64,000 nt of DNA from JAEUIZ01 sp046155605 (lineage in GTDB: Bacteria > Planctomycetota > Phycisphaerae > Phycisphaerales > UBA1924): NCBI GenBank assembly GCA_046155605.1, contig JBJXFQ010000130.1, positions 1-64,000 of the forward strand, read 5' to 3'. Positions 44,728-53,675 of this stretch are shown piece after piece. The stretch's first letter is position 1; the number at the start of each line of letters is the position of its first letter. A program made the translations under genes and the position numbers. A model generated the notes under the pieces. The model saw only the letters and a list, made by a program, of their open reading frames with translations. It was not told the origin of the DNA and made no database searches.

Positions 44728-45362
44728 TCCCCACACGAGCCATCCTCGCCCTCTCGCTCGCCACGTTCGCGGGCGCCGCACTCACCGGCTGCCAGCACCG
44801 CCAAAAGGGCACGGTCATCATCCGCGCCGACAACGACCGCCTCAACCGCGCCATCGCCCTCGCGCAGGAAGCGCAGGACGCTCAGAAAGCCGGCAAGAAC
44901 GACCGCGCGATCGACCTCTACCGCAAATCCCTCGAACAGTCCCAGGAACTCTTCGGCGTCTGGAACAACCTCGGCATGCTCCTGATGAAGAAGGGTGAGA
45001 ACATGGAGGCCGCCGAGATGTTCAAGGCCGCCGCCGACCTCGCCCCGAGCGACCCGCGCCCTTACTACAACATCGGCCTCATCTACCAAGGCCGCCAATA
45101 CCCCGTCAAGGCTCTGGAGTTCTACGAGAAAGCCCTCGCCCGCGACCCAAGATATCTCCCCGCGCTCCGCGGCGCGATCCGCGTCGGCCAGATTCGCGTC
45201 CTCACCGACGAGCCCGCACTCGAACGCATCCGCACCGGCCTCCTCATCGAGACCGACCCCACCTGGATCCGCCTCTTCCAGACCGAACTCTTCCGCATCG
45301 AGGCCGCGCAGGATTCCACGCCGAGCATCGGCCGCCTCGAACCCGCCACGCCCAATCGTTAG
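44724..45362 (+). CDS. TPR lipoprotein at the end of the secretion operon
   Basis: The start is probably the TTG at 44724, which overlaps the previous stop and has GGGAG 8 bases upstream; an ATG at 44709 has no ribosome site. A lipobox (AALTGCQ) is followed by tetratricopeptide repeats (LFGVWNNLGMLLMKKGENMEAA; DPRPYYNIGLIYQGRQYPVKAL, in part). In type IV pilus and secretion systems, TPR lipoproteins (PilF/PilW, or a pilotin) place the secretin in the outer membrane. 212 residues. No other gene follows in this direction. Confidence 0.78.
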   Translation: MIPTRAILALSLATFAGAALTGCQHRQKGTVIIRADNDRLNRAIALAQEAQDAQKAGKNDRAIDLYRKSLEQSQELFGVWNNLGMLLMKKGENMEAAEMFKAAADLAPSDPRPYYNIGLIYQGRQYPVKALEFYEKALARDPRYLPALRGAIRVGQIRVLTDEPALERIRTGLLIETDPTWIRLFQTELFRIEAAQDSTPSIGRLEPATPNR

Positions 45363-45383
45363 TTCGTCTCCCGGCTTTGGTGG

Positions 45384-45403
45384 CACCGGTCTCCTGACCG
45401 GTG
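45384..45403. repeat. Short hairpin element after the secretion operon
   Basis: CACCGGT and ACCGGTG flank a 6-base loop CTCCTG and are preceded by GGTGG. It lies 21 bases after the last stop of the operon. It could act as a transcription terminator or be a short member of the REP-like families seen at 33.1 and 62.4 kb, which share only the layout. Confidence 0.4.
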
Positions 45404-45499
45404 ACTACTTCCACTACCCCTATTCCTCTTTCGCACTTCCGCTTCGCCGCTCTCGCTTCTTACTTTTCGTCCTCTCCGCGCCCTCAGCGGTGAGTTTCT

Positions 45500-46231
45500 T
45501 CAGTCGATCAACTCCCCCAGCCCCGTCGGCTCCAGCCCCCGCGCCCGCAGCCCCTCCACCAGCGGCCGCACCGCCCGCACCGTCGCCGACACGTTCCGGT
45601 TCCCGCCCTGCGCCTTGGGCTCCAACCCGTCGTGCAACACGATGATGTCCCCCGCTCTCGCCCGCGGCACGACCCGTCCCAAAATCCTCTCCGTCGTCGT
45701 CGGAATCCCGTCCCGCGCCCCAAGGCTCCACGTCACTGCCCTCTGCCCTGCTGTCCGCAGTGCGAGCGACATCCGCCACGTCTTGTGCCCCATCGGCGGC
45801 CGAAACAGCGTCGGCCGCGGCACCCCGGCCCGCTCGATCGCCTCGTCCGTCCGCCGCAACTGATCCAGCCAATATCGCCCTCGCCTCATCACGCCCAAAT
45901 GCGAGTGGTCGTAACTGTGGTTCCCGACCAGGTGCCCCTCGCGGTGCATCCGCGCCACCAAATCCGGCCACCTCGCCACGTTCGCGCCGATCACGAAAAA
46001 CCCCGCCGAAACGCCCAACTCCCCGAGTTCATCCAGGATCGGCCCCGTCCCCTCGGGCCACGGGCCGTCGTCAAACGTCAGCGCCACCCGCGGCCTGCCC
46101 TCGCGACTCCCACGCCACACCACCGGGCACGTCAGCCCGCACTGTGGCACAAACATCGAATACGCCATCACGCCCGCCGCGACCGCCGCCGACCCCGCCA
46201 CCGCCGACATCACGCCCATCATCCCGCTCAT
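45500..46231 (-). CDS. Polysaccharide deacetylase (NodB homology)
   Basis: A hydrophobic N-terminal anchor (VAGSAAVAAGVMAYSM) is followed by a NodB-type domain with ALTFDDGPWP, GNHSYDHSHLG (metal-binding His pair) and PTLFRPPMGHKTWRM. Later HD (IIVLHDG) completes the site. These enzymes remove acetyl groups from peptidoglycan, chitin or other N-acetyl-sugars outside the cytoplasm. 243 residues. It follows the trypsin-like gene by 33 bases in the same direction. Confidence 0.9.
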   Translation of the reverse strand: MSGMMGVMSAVAGSAAVAAGVMAYSMFVPQCGLTCPVVWRGSREGRPRVALTFDDGPWPEGTGPILDELGELGVSAGFFVIGANVARWPDLVARMHREGHLVGNHSYDHSHLGVMRRGRYWLDQLRRTDEAIERAGVPRPTLFRPPMGHKTWRMSLALRTAGQRAVTWSLGARDGIPTTTERILGRVVPRARAGDIIVLHDGLEPKAQGGNRNVSATVRAVRPLVEGLRARGLEPTGLGELID

Positions 46232-46264
46232 CGTGCCTCGCGCGAATCCCTGTCCATGCCCCCA

Positions 46265-47581
46265 TTATGGGCACTCAGGGTCCACCATGTCGAAGAACGT
46301 CAGGTCCGCGGCATTCACGAAGCCGTCGCCGGTCAGGTCGCCCATCGGGTTGAACGTCGCGATCCACCCGAGCAGGATGTTGCGGTCGTCGTTGGTCACC
46401 TGCCCATTGCCGTCGCAATCACGGATGCAGTTGTTGCAGACCGACGTCATGGCGGCAAGGAAGGCCGGCCAGTTCACCGGCCACGGTTGCGATAAGCAGG
46501 GTTCGAGTGTAATCGGGTCGGGCTGACAGATCCTCGACACCACCGCTAGCAGAACGTCAACCGCTTCAGGATTGCCCGGTGCGACGACGACCGTGACGCC
46601 GCCGCCGCTGTTTCCCGGTTGAACGTAGCCGGTGTGCAAGAACGAGTTGAGGCCGAAGATCTGCGTCACCAACCCGGTGGAGAGCTTCTGGGCCCCATTC
46701 CCCGGTCCCGTCCCCGCCCCGTACCCGGGCGTCGCGACCGGATCACCCACGGTGAGCGACATGACGCTCGTGCCGATCCGCCTCAACTCGCCCTGCCGTG
46801 CGAAGGCCGTCATCCCGGCGCTCTTTCCGAGCTTCAGCACGGCCCAGTCTGCGGTCGCAACGTCCCGCTCGACGGCGACGATCGGGTACTGGTTGGAGGG
46901 ATGAGGATGAAGGTAGTACCCGTCCACAGTCGATTCAGGCACCTCAAACTGGGCCACGCCGCCAGGACTGCCAGTACGATTACAATGACCGGCGGAGATC
47001 AGGCAACCACGCGTGCTCCACATGGCCGCGGAGCACTGGAGGTCGTCCGCGAAGATGCGCGCCTGCCACTTGATCGACGAAGTCGGGGGCTCGCACGCGC
47101 AGGGCGAGCACACCTCGCACTCCGGGCCAAGATTTCGTGAAGGCACTAGGCACGCCTTGTCGAGGAAGATCGAGTTTGTCTCGGTGTTCGGGCCGCCCCA
47201 CAGTTGCAGCCGAAGCTGGTGGGTGACGGCAACGTTGAAGATGGCCGACACATGCCGCCATTCCCCCAGCTCCGCTGAGGTCATGTCCTGGACGTGGCTC
47301 GGATTGTCGAGGGAGATGATGCGGAGGTAGCTTCCCGTCGGCAGGATCTCCCCGCTCTTGAAGTAGAGGCGTACGCCACGCCAGGCGGTGGGTAGGGTGA
47401 TGTCCTGCGACTGCAAGATCACGGGCGCTCCCGTGGGGTTGGGTGCGGGGCCGAAGGCGACCGTGAGGTCGCCGCAGTCCTGCGCTGACGCAGCAGAGGC
47501 CGAGAGCAGCACGACGAGCCTCGCCAGCAGGGCGAGCTTGGTGCAAGCTCGCAGACACGCCGAGGAAAGGACGGGCATCAT
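46265..47581 (-). CDS. Trypsin-like serine protease domain protein with dockerin-like tail
   Basis: After a signal peptide (ending SASAQ) the first 150 residues are a beta-sandwich (GDLTVAFGPAPNPTG). A Cys-rich link (CEVCSPCACEPP) leads to an S1-like domain: CLISAGHC (His), DVATADWAVLKL (Asp) and YVQPGNSGGG (Ser). The tail is a classical two-loop dockerin (RDCDGNGQVTNDDRNILLG; GDLTGDGFVNAADLTFF) ending DPECP. It differs from the NCDGST repeats. 438 residues. Confidence 0.8.
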   Translation of the reverse strand: MMPVLSSACLRACTKLALLARLVVLLSASAASAQDCGDLTVAFGPAPNPTGAPVILQSQDITLPTAWRGVRLYFKSGEILPTGSYLRIISLDNPSHVQDMTSAELGEWRHVSAIFNVAVTHQLRLQLWGGPNTETNSIFLDKACLVPSRNLGPECEVCSPCACEPPTSSIKWQARIFADDLQCSAAMWSTRGCLISAGHCNRTGSPGGVAQFEVPESTVDGYYLHPHPSNQYPIVAVERDVATADWAVLKLGKSAGMTAFARQGELRRIGTSVMSLTVGDPVATPGYGAGTGPGNGAQKLSTGLVTQIFGLNSFLHTGYVQPGNSGGGVTVVVAPGNPEAVDVLLAVVSRICQPDPITLEPCLSQPWPVNWPAFLAAMTSVCNNCIRDCDGNGQVTNDDRNILLGWIATFNPMGDLTGDGFVNAADLTFFDMVDPECP

Positions 47582-47605
47582 GGGACGACCTCCAGGAGAT
47601 TTGAA

Positions 47606-48307
47606 CTAGAACCGGCGCCGGCGCCGCCGCGCGACAAGCAGGGCAGCGCCCGCCATCACGGCCGCAGCCGATGGGCCGGGGACGATCATAAATGAGCCTG
47701 TCGGCTCGTTGTAGCCCCAGGTGTCGGGCTTGTAGATCGGGAATCCCATCGGATCTCGCAATCCAACATCCAGAAGGACATACGGCACGCCCCCACCCTC
47801 TTCGCCTTGAAACCGGAACCCGACGGTGCGTGGAAGGTAGTCCAACGGACGCCACTTGACCCGGTAGAACCAATCATTGTTCCGCTGATCTGGAGCTTGA
47901 CCGGGCAACAAAAACTGGGCGAACCCGATCCCACGCAAGTCGTTATTGGGATTAACTGAGCCGGGAAGGCCAATGTTGAAGTTCGGCGGAAACCCTGCCA
48001 CCGTCCATGTGCCCGTGTCCAGCCCTTGGGTTCCAATGATGCCAAAGGCCACGAACCCGAGCCCCTCGACCGTCCCCGGTTGGCCCGTGCCGCCGTTGGT
48101 GTTCCAGATGGCGGCCCCACCGATCCCCGGCTGCATCGACACGTAGAAGAAGATATGGGCATCCTCCCCGGGCTCGATGATGCCGTTGGAGTTCGTCGGC
48201 CCTGTGCCCGCGATATCCCGCACCTGCCAGGAGAAGTCGAACGCCTCTTGCGCTCGGCATGGGACAGAGGCAAGTACGATCGGCAACAGTGCGAGAAAAC
48301 GACGCAT
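47606..48307 (-). CDS. Exported PEP-CTERM-like protein
   Basis: A signal sequence (LLPIVLASVPCRA) is followed by a beta-rich domain with an N-terminal EFFDFSWQ-type start (read as EAFDFSWQVRD). The C-terminus IVPGPSAAAVMAGAALLVARRRRRRF has the PEP-CTERM-like layout, with PGP rather than PEP. No function is recognised. 233 residues. It starts the leftward run of three genes to 45500. Confidence 0.7.
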   Translation of the reverse strand: MRRFLALLPIVLASVPCRAQEAFDFSWQVRDIAGTGPTNSNGIIEPGEDAHIFFYVSMQPGIGGAAIWNTNGGTGQPGTVEGLGFVAFGIIGTQGLDTGTWTVAGFPPNFNIGLPGSVNPNNDLRGIGFAQFLLPGQAPDQRNNDWFYRVKWRPLDYLPRTVGFRFQGEEGGGVPYVLLDVGLRDPMGFPIYKPDTWGYNEPTGSFMIVPGPSAAAVMAGAALLVARRRRRRF

Positions 48308-48456
48308 GAGCCCTCCGGTCGCCGAGGCATCACGATCAATTCATCCGCAACGCGCCACCACGTCACAGCGTATGGCTGCCATTTCAGTGTGCCACAGGAT
48401 TCTCAAATGTCAAGCCTGGCCACCAGATTTTCTCGGGCGTCCGCCGTCAAGGCCGC

Positions 48457-49671
48457 TCACGCGGTGCCGTACAGCCGCCACACCATGACCCCGCGTCCGC
48501 GCGCCGCGGCCGAACGATCCCAGATCGCTTCCTCATGCCAGTCGCTCGAGATCAGCACATGCTCGCCGGCCCGAAGCACCGTCGGCGAACGCACCGCATG
48601 TCCTTGCATCTCCGTCATCGCGGGTTTCACTCCCACGGGCGCGCCTGCCGCGTCATCCACGACTCCCGCCACCGGGACGCCCAGCGCGTCGGCGTGCGCC
48701 AGCAGCCAGCGCGTGTGCTCGCCCGCGCCCCAGACCCAGATCGCGCGCACGCCCGCGGCCCGCAGTTCCCGCCCTATCTCACGCACCCGCGACAGACGGC
48801 ACGCCTCCGCCGCACGCCTCGGCAGCGCCGGCCTCGTCCACTGCGCCCACAGCCACGCCATCAGTCCCTCGCGCGTCGGGCCGTGCTCGTCCAGATGCCG
48901 CTCGATCGTTTCCAACTCGCTCTCACGCGTCAGCACCCCGGCCATGAGCGCCGTCAGCGCGCGCGCATCGGGTGCCGCAGGCAGCGCCGCCCATGCTCGC
49001 GCCATGATCGGCGCGACGACCTCGGCCTGATCGGCCGTCGATGCCGACGAGTCGCGCGACTGCCGGGAGAAGTGTGTATATAAGGTATCGGGGAGGCACG
49101 CGACCCCGTGCGCGCGCACAAGCCGGACCCAGAGATCAAAGTCCTGGGCGCGCGCACACATAATGTCGTATCCGCCGATTCCTAAGATTGCGTCTCGGCG
49201 CAGCATCATCGATCCATGCGCCAGCAGGTTGCCCAGGAGCAACCGCCACCGGAGCCGACGCGGGTCGGTCGGCGGGCGCACGACGGCGGTCACGCGGCCG
49301 GCCTCATCGGCCAACTCCCAGGCGCTACCCAGGGCGGCGACGGACGGGTGCGCGCGCATGAACTCGGCTTGCCTGGCGAGCCGGTCCGGGGCGCAGGTGT
49401 CGTCGGCGTCCATGCGCGCGACGAGATCGTGCCGCGACTCATGGAGGGCGAGGTTGAGGGCGGCGGGGAGGGAGGGCTCGGCGAGTTGGAGGATGCGGAT
49501 GCGGTGGTCGGTGCTGGCGCGCGCACGGGCGATGTCGGCTGTGGGGGCATCGCTGCCGTTGAGGACGAGGAGCACCTCGTGATCGGCAAGTGTTTGGGTG
49601 CTGAGGCAGTCGAGTGCGCGTCGCAGGGTGTCCGCGGCATGGCGGACGGGAAGAGCGACGGAGACGGACAT
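48457..49671 (-). CDS. Family 2 glycosyltransferase with C-terminal Rossmann-like domain
   Basis: The GT-A part has VSVALPVRHAADTLRRALDC, LLVLNGSDAPTADI and DLVARMDADDTCAPDRL (DxD). The C-terminal 120 residues contain IWVWGAGEHTRWLLAHADALG and then VPVAGVVDDAAG. That is a nucleotide-binding Rossmann-like motif as in PglD or epimerase-type domains, so the protein is bifunctional or regulated. It starts 67 bases from the divergent methyltransferase gene. 404 residues. Confidence 0.8.
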   Translation of the reverse strand: MSVSVALPVRHAADTLRRALDCLSTQTLADHEVLLVLNGSDAPTADIARARASTDHRIRILQLAEPSLPAALNLALHESRHDLVARMDADDTCAPDRLARQAEFMRAHPSVAALGSAWELADEAGRVTAVVRPPTDPRRLRWRLLLGNLLAHGSMMLRRDAILGIGGYDIMCARAQDFDLWVRLVRAHGVACLPDTLYTHFSRQSRDSSASTADQAEVVAPIMARAWAALPAAPDARALTALMAGVLTRESELETIERHLDEHGPTREGLMAWLWAQWTRPALPRRAAEACRLSRVREIGRELRAAGVRAIWVWGAGEHTRWLLAHADALGVPVAGVVDDAAGAPVGVKPAMTEMQGHAVRSPTVLRAGEHVLISSDWHEEAIWDRSAAARGRGVMVWRLYGTA

Positions 49672-49738
49672 TGGGGATTGATCGGCGTGAGGGTCCGAAA
49701 AACTCAAGCAGGAAGGTCCGAGAGCCGATGCGACCCTG

Positions 49739-50473
49739 ATGTCTGCCTTTCCATCGAGCGCGGCCCGACCAGACCCCATCCGACCCATACCGACGGCAGC
49801 GCCTCCGCTGGCATTGGCGGCGGATGCGATGGTGCCGAGGTATCGCACGGACGTGCGGTACACGGATCGGGCGAGCAAGGCGACCTATATCGCGAGCAAG
49901 TATGCGGCGGTGCTGGTGGGAGGGGTGCTCGACGTGGGGTGCGATGCGGCACCGCTGCGCGGGCTTGTGGGGCGGCCGGAGCGGTATGTGGGTGTGGACA
50001 TCCGGCCGGACGCGGACGTGACGATTGATCTGGAGCGGAGCGACCTGCCATTTGCGGATCGGAGTTTCGACACGGTGGTGTGTACGGACGTTCTGGAGCA
50101 TCTCGACGGGTGTCACCGGGTGTTTGACGAGTTGTGCCGGGTGTCGGCGTCGCGCGTGATCGTGTCGCTGCCGAACCCGCTGCGGAATCTTTTGATGGCG
50201 TTGTTTGAGGGCTCGAACGGGCGATTGAAGTATTACGGGTTGCCGGTGGAGGCGCCGAAGGATCGGCATCGGTGGTTTTTCGGTCATGACGAGGCGGCGG
50301 CGTTTCTGCGCGACCGCGGCGCGATGCGCGGGTTTGAGGTGGAGCAGATCGATGCGGAGGAGGGTGGGTGTTACCCGTGGCGGACGGCGGCGGGCGTGGA
50401 CGTGCTGAACCATCCGAACGTTCGCGGGGGGACGCTGTGGTGCGTGCTGCGGCGAGTGGGGGGACGGGGCTGA
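49739..50473 (+). CDS. Class I SAM-dependent methyltransferase
   Basis: Motif I is VLDVGCDAAPLRGLVG; YVGVDIRPDADV and FDTVVCTDVLEHL follow. These are the SAM-binding and post-I motifs of a small-molecule or sugar methyltransferase, as found in glycan clusters. The start at ATG 49739 has weak support; ATG 49829 would shorten the poorly conserved N-terminus by 30 residues. It ends 4 bases before the GT4 gene. 244 residues. Confidence 0.8.
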   Translation: MSAFPSSAARPDPIRPIPTAAPPLALAADAMVPRYRTDVRYTDRASKATYIASKYAAVLVGGVLDVGCDAAPLRGLVGRPERYVGVDIRPDADVTIDLERSDLPFADRSFDTVVCTDVLEHLDGCHRVFDELCRVSASRVIVSLPNPLRNLLMALFEGSNGRLKYYGLPVEAPKDRHRWFFGHDEAAAFLRDRGAMRGFEVEQIDAEEGGCYPWRTAAGVDVLNHPNVRGGTLWCVLRRVGGRG

Positions 50474-50477
50474 CGAC

Positions 50478-52418
50478 ATGAGTGAACGGCTCGCCGACGC
50501 CCTGGTGCTGGTGTTTTCCGAGGGTGTTGGTCTGCGCACGTGGGAAGAGGCGGGGCTGCTGAAGCGGGAGTGGTCGCTGTACGAGATGCTGCGGGGGAGT
50601 TTTGGTCGGATCGTGCTGGCGACGCAGGGCGGTGCGGAGGATGTAGCGATCGGCGCGCGGCTGGGGCCGAACGTGTCGGTGGTGTGCAACGAGCGCGGAC
50701 TGAGCGTCAACGAGTATGTGGAGTCGATGGGCGGGGCGGTGGTGGCGGCGTTGGCTGGTGTTGCGGCGCGGGTGCTGGTGAAGACGAACCAGATGACCGG
50801 GGGCGAGGCGGCGCTGAAGATCGTGGATCGACTGCGCGAGGCGGGAAGCACGACGGCACTGCTGGCGCGCGGGGGCTATTTGTGGTCGCAGTTTTCGGCG
50901 TGGGAGAGCGGGCCGGCGTCGCCTTCGGCGGTGATGGCGGGCGAGCGCGAGGGGCGGCTGTGCCGCGGTGCTGATGTGGTGGTGGGGACGACGCGCGAGA
51001 TGGCGGACGCGCTGGCGTGGCGGTTCGGGCTGAGCGAGGAACGGGTCGCGGTGATCCCAAACTATGTGGATGTAGAGGGGCTGGGGGAGGCGCCGGAGCG
51101 ATCGAGATCGGACATCTTGTTTGCGGGGCGATTGGTCCCGCAGAAGCGGGTGGATCGGATCATCGCGGCGATGGGACTGCTGCGAGATGAACTCCGGGAG
51201 CGAGCGACGTTGACGATCGTTGGGAGCGGTCCTTTGGAGGGAGCGCTGCGGGCGCAGGCGGAGGCGGCGGGGGTGCGCGTGGCGGTGGAGCCGCGGCTTG
51301 GGCATGAGGAGGTGATGGACCGGATGCGCCGGTGCCTGTTGTACGCGCAGACCTCGGCGTTCGAGGGCCATCCGAAGACGATCCTGGAAGCGATGGCGCT
51401 GGGGACGACGGTGCTGGCGTGCGACGCGCCGGGAGTTCGCGGTCTGATCCGGCACTGCGTGACGGGGATGCTGGTGAGCCCGGAGCCGGAGGCGATCGCG
51501 CTGGCGCTGGAGGGGCTGCTGGACGATCCGGAGTGGTGCCAGAGCCTTGGGAACGCGGCGTCGGCGCAGGTGCAGACGCAGTTCGCGTTGCCGATGGTGG
51601 CGGAGTTGGAGCGGCGAGCGATGCGGCGGGCGATGGAGCGTGCGCGGACGGAGCGTGGGGAGGTTGTGAATGCCGGGGCAGCGGTGCGCTTTGAACCGGC
51701 GTTGACGGAGGCACCGGTCGAGTCGGCGGTGGAGGCGTGGAGCAAGGCGCTGCGCGGGTTTGCAAGGCGGCTCGATGCGAAGCGTCGCGCGAGGTTTGTG
51801 ATGGGGCTGGATGGGCCGCTGTACGAGTTGCAGGGGCAGGCGGCAGTTGAAGCGGACGGAGGGCTGCATCCGAAGCATCGGCTGATGCGGTACCACGATT
51901 TTTTCGTCGAGCGGATCGGGATGGGAGAGCGAGTGATCGACCTGGGGTGCGGGGTCGGAGCGTTGGCGGCTTCGATCGCGGAGCGGAGCGGAGCGAGCGT
52001 GACGGGGATGGACTGGACGGCGGCGAACCTGGCGAAGGCGAAGCAGATCGCGGAGGAGCGGCGGCTGGGCGGTCGGATTGATTACGTTTTGGGCGACATC
52101 ACCAAGGACCGCGCGGCGGGGGCGTTTGACGTGGTCGTGCTCTCGAACGTGCTCGAGCACGTCGAGGGGCGTGAGGAGTTGCTGCGGCGGTGGCGCGAGT
52201 GGTATGGGGCGGGGCGGTTCCTGATCCGAGTTCCGGCGTTCGACCGCGAGTGGCGTGTGCCGTTCAAGCGGGAACTGGGCGTGGAGTGGCGGCTGGACGA
52301 CACGCACGCAACGGAATACACGCGGGAGCAGTTGGAGGCGGAACTGGCGGCCGCGGGGCTGAGGGTCGAGGAGATCCGTGCGGTGTGGGGGGAGTATTGG
52401 GTGAGGTGCGCGGCGTAG
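50478..52418 (+). CDS. Fusion of a GT4 glycosyltransferase with a SAM methyltransferase
   Basis: The first 390 residues are a GT-B fold: IPNYVDVEGLG, ILFAGRLVPQKRVDRIIAA, and FEGHPKTILEAMALGTTVLAC, which is the E-x7-E-type donor-binding region of GT4. After a linker a class I methyltransferase domain has VIDLGCGVGALAASIAE and FDVVVLSNVLEHVEG. Both halves look intact. The pair probably adds and methylates a sugar on the same glycan. It follows the free methyltransferase gene by 4 bases. 646 residues. Confidence 0.85.
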   Translation: MSERLADALVLVFSEGVGLRTWEEAGLLKREWSLYEMLRGSFGRIVLATQGGAEDVAIGARLGPNVSVVCNERGLSVNEYVESMGGAVVAALAGVAARVLVKTNQMTGGEAALKIVDRLREAGSTTALLARGGYLWSQFSAWESGPASPSAVMAGEREGRLCRGADVVVGTTREMADALAWRFGLSEERVAVIPNYVDVEGLGEAPERSRSDILFAGRLVPQKRVDRIIAAMGLLRDELRERATLTIVGSGPLEGALRAQAEAAGVRVAVEPRLGHEEVMDRMRRCLLYAQTSAFEGHPKTILEAMALGTTVLACDAPGVRGLIRHCVTGMLVSPEPEAIALALEGLLDDPEWCQSLGNAASAQVQTQFALPMVAELERRAMRRAMERARTERGEVVNAGAAVRFEPALTEAPVESAVEAWSKALRGFARRLDAKRRARFVMGLDGPLYELQGQAAVEADGGLHPKHRLMRYHDFFVERIGMGERVIDLGCGVGALAASIAERSGASVTGMDWTAANLAKAKQIAEERRLGGRIDYVLGDITKDRAAGAFDVVVLSNVLEHVEGREELLRRWREWYGAGRFLIRVPAFDREWRVPFKRELGVEWRLDDTHATEYTREQLEAELAAAGLRVEEIRAVWGEYWVRCAA

Positions 52419-52428
52419 GGGCGGGCGT

Positions 52429-53487
52429 CTAGCGCATCGCGGCGGGTTCGGGCGCGCGTGCGGCGGATGCGCCGACGATCGCCGGGACGGTTGGTGCGGA
52501 AGGAGTTGCATCGACCGGCTGATTGGCGGCCGGGGGTGTTCGTCGCGCCGGCGCGAGGCGTTTGGCGAGGGTCATGGTGCCTCGGAGGGCGGAGGCGAGG
52601 GGGCGTGGGAGGCGTTCGACGAGGCGGTGCAGGGCGCGGTGCATTCGGACGGCGAGCATGGACTCGTACATCTCGCGCTGGCGCTTGAGGGCGAGGAGAT
52701 TGATGGGGTCGCCCGACTCGTCGAGCCAGTTCATGTCGCAGCGGCGGAGGAGGACGTTGGCGCGGAGGAGGAGTTCGTCGGCGTGGCGGCGGAAGAGGTC
52801 GGGGTGGCGGTCCATGATGCCGCGGTAGAGCGCCTCGTGGTTGTGGATGACCTGCATGATCATGGTGGCGTGGGAGTGCCGCCGCCAGACGAAGAGGGGC
52901 TGGCGGACGCGGAGGCCGCGCCAACCGCGCTCGACGAAGCGGAGCCAGAGGTCCCAGTCCTCGTACCCGCCGGTCATGGACTCGTCGAATCCGCCGACGG
53001 CATGGAAGCGGTCGGCGCGGAGGAGGGCGGTGACGGGATGGATGTTGGTGAGAAGGAGGAGCACGGGGTCCCAGTCCGGGACGCGCCAGACGCCGGTGCC
53101 CTTCTCGATGAGTTGCTCCTGGCAGTAGACGTGGGAGACATCGGCATCGCGGCCGGCGTGGGCCTCATCGGCGAGGCGCTGGTGGAGGGTGGTGACGAAG
53201 CGAGGGCGGACCCAGTCGTCGGCGTCGAGGAAGACGAGGAACTCGGATTCGGCGAGGGCGGCACCGCGGTTGCGGGCGGCCGGGAGGCCGGCGTTGGGCT
53301 GGTGGAGGACGCGGACGCGCGGGCCGGCGCAGGCGTCGCAAGCGGCGGGGGTGTGGCCGTCGGTGGAGCCATCGTTGACGACGACGACGCGAACCTCGGC
53401 GTCGATCTGAGCGAGGCAGGACTCGACGGCCTGCTTGACGAAGCGGCCGTGGTTGTAGCAGGGGATCACGAAGGTGATGGAGGGCAT
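52429..53487 (-). CDS. Family 2 glycosyltransferase
   Basis: A GT-A fold is clear: ITFVIPCYNHGRFVKQAV, VVVVNDGSTDGHTP, and FLVFLDADDWVRPRFV with the DxD motif. ESMTGGYEDWDLWLRFVERG is the typical ED acceptor region. The C-terminal 50 residues are Ala/Pro-rich. The ATG at 53487 lacks a clear ribosome site, but the fold starts directly there. It converges with the GT4-methyltransferase fusion. 352 residues. Confidence 0.85.
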   Translation of the reverse strand: MPSITFVIPCYNHGRFVKQAVESCLAQIDAEVRVVVVNDGSTDGHTPAACDACAGPRVRVLHQPNAGLPAARNRGAALAESEFLVFLDADDWVRPRFVTTLHQRLADEAHAGRDADVSHVYCQEQLIEKGTGVWRVPDWDPVLLLLTNIHPVTALLRADRFHAVGGFDESMTGGYEDWDLWLRFVERGWRGLRVRQPLFVWRRHSHATMIMQVIHNHEALYRGIMDRHPDLFRRHADELLLRANVLLRRCDMNWLDESGDPINLLALKRQREMYESMLAVRMHRALHRLVERLPRPLASALRGTMTLAKRLAPARRTPPAANQPVDATPSAPTVPAIVGASAARAPEPAAMR

Positions 53488-53675
53488 GGGAGAGGGAAGG
53501 GTAGGAGCAAGGAAAGGGGTGAACGAAGCGAGAGCGGCGGCGTGATGGAGACGGAAAGCCACGTCGAGGACGATCGAGAAGATGCGCTCGCCTCGCGGCC
53601 GAGGATGCTCGCCCGTGCGCGAGCCTCCGAGCCGTCCCTCGCGCTTTCGTTGCTTCGTGCGTTCGTCGCTTCCCT

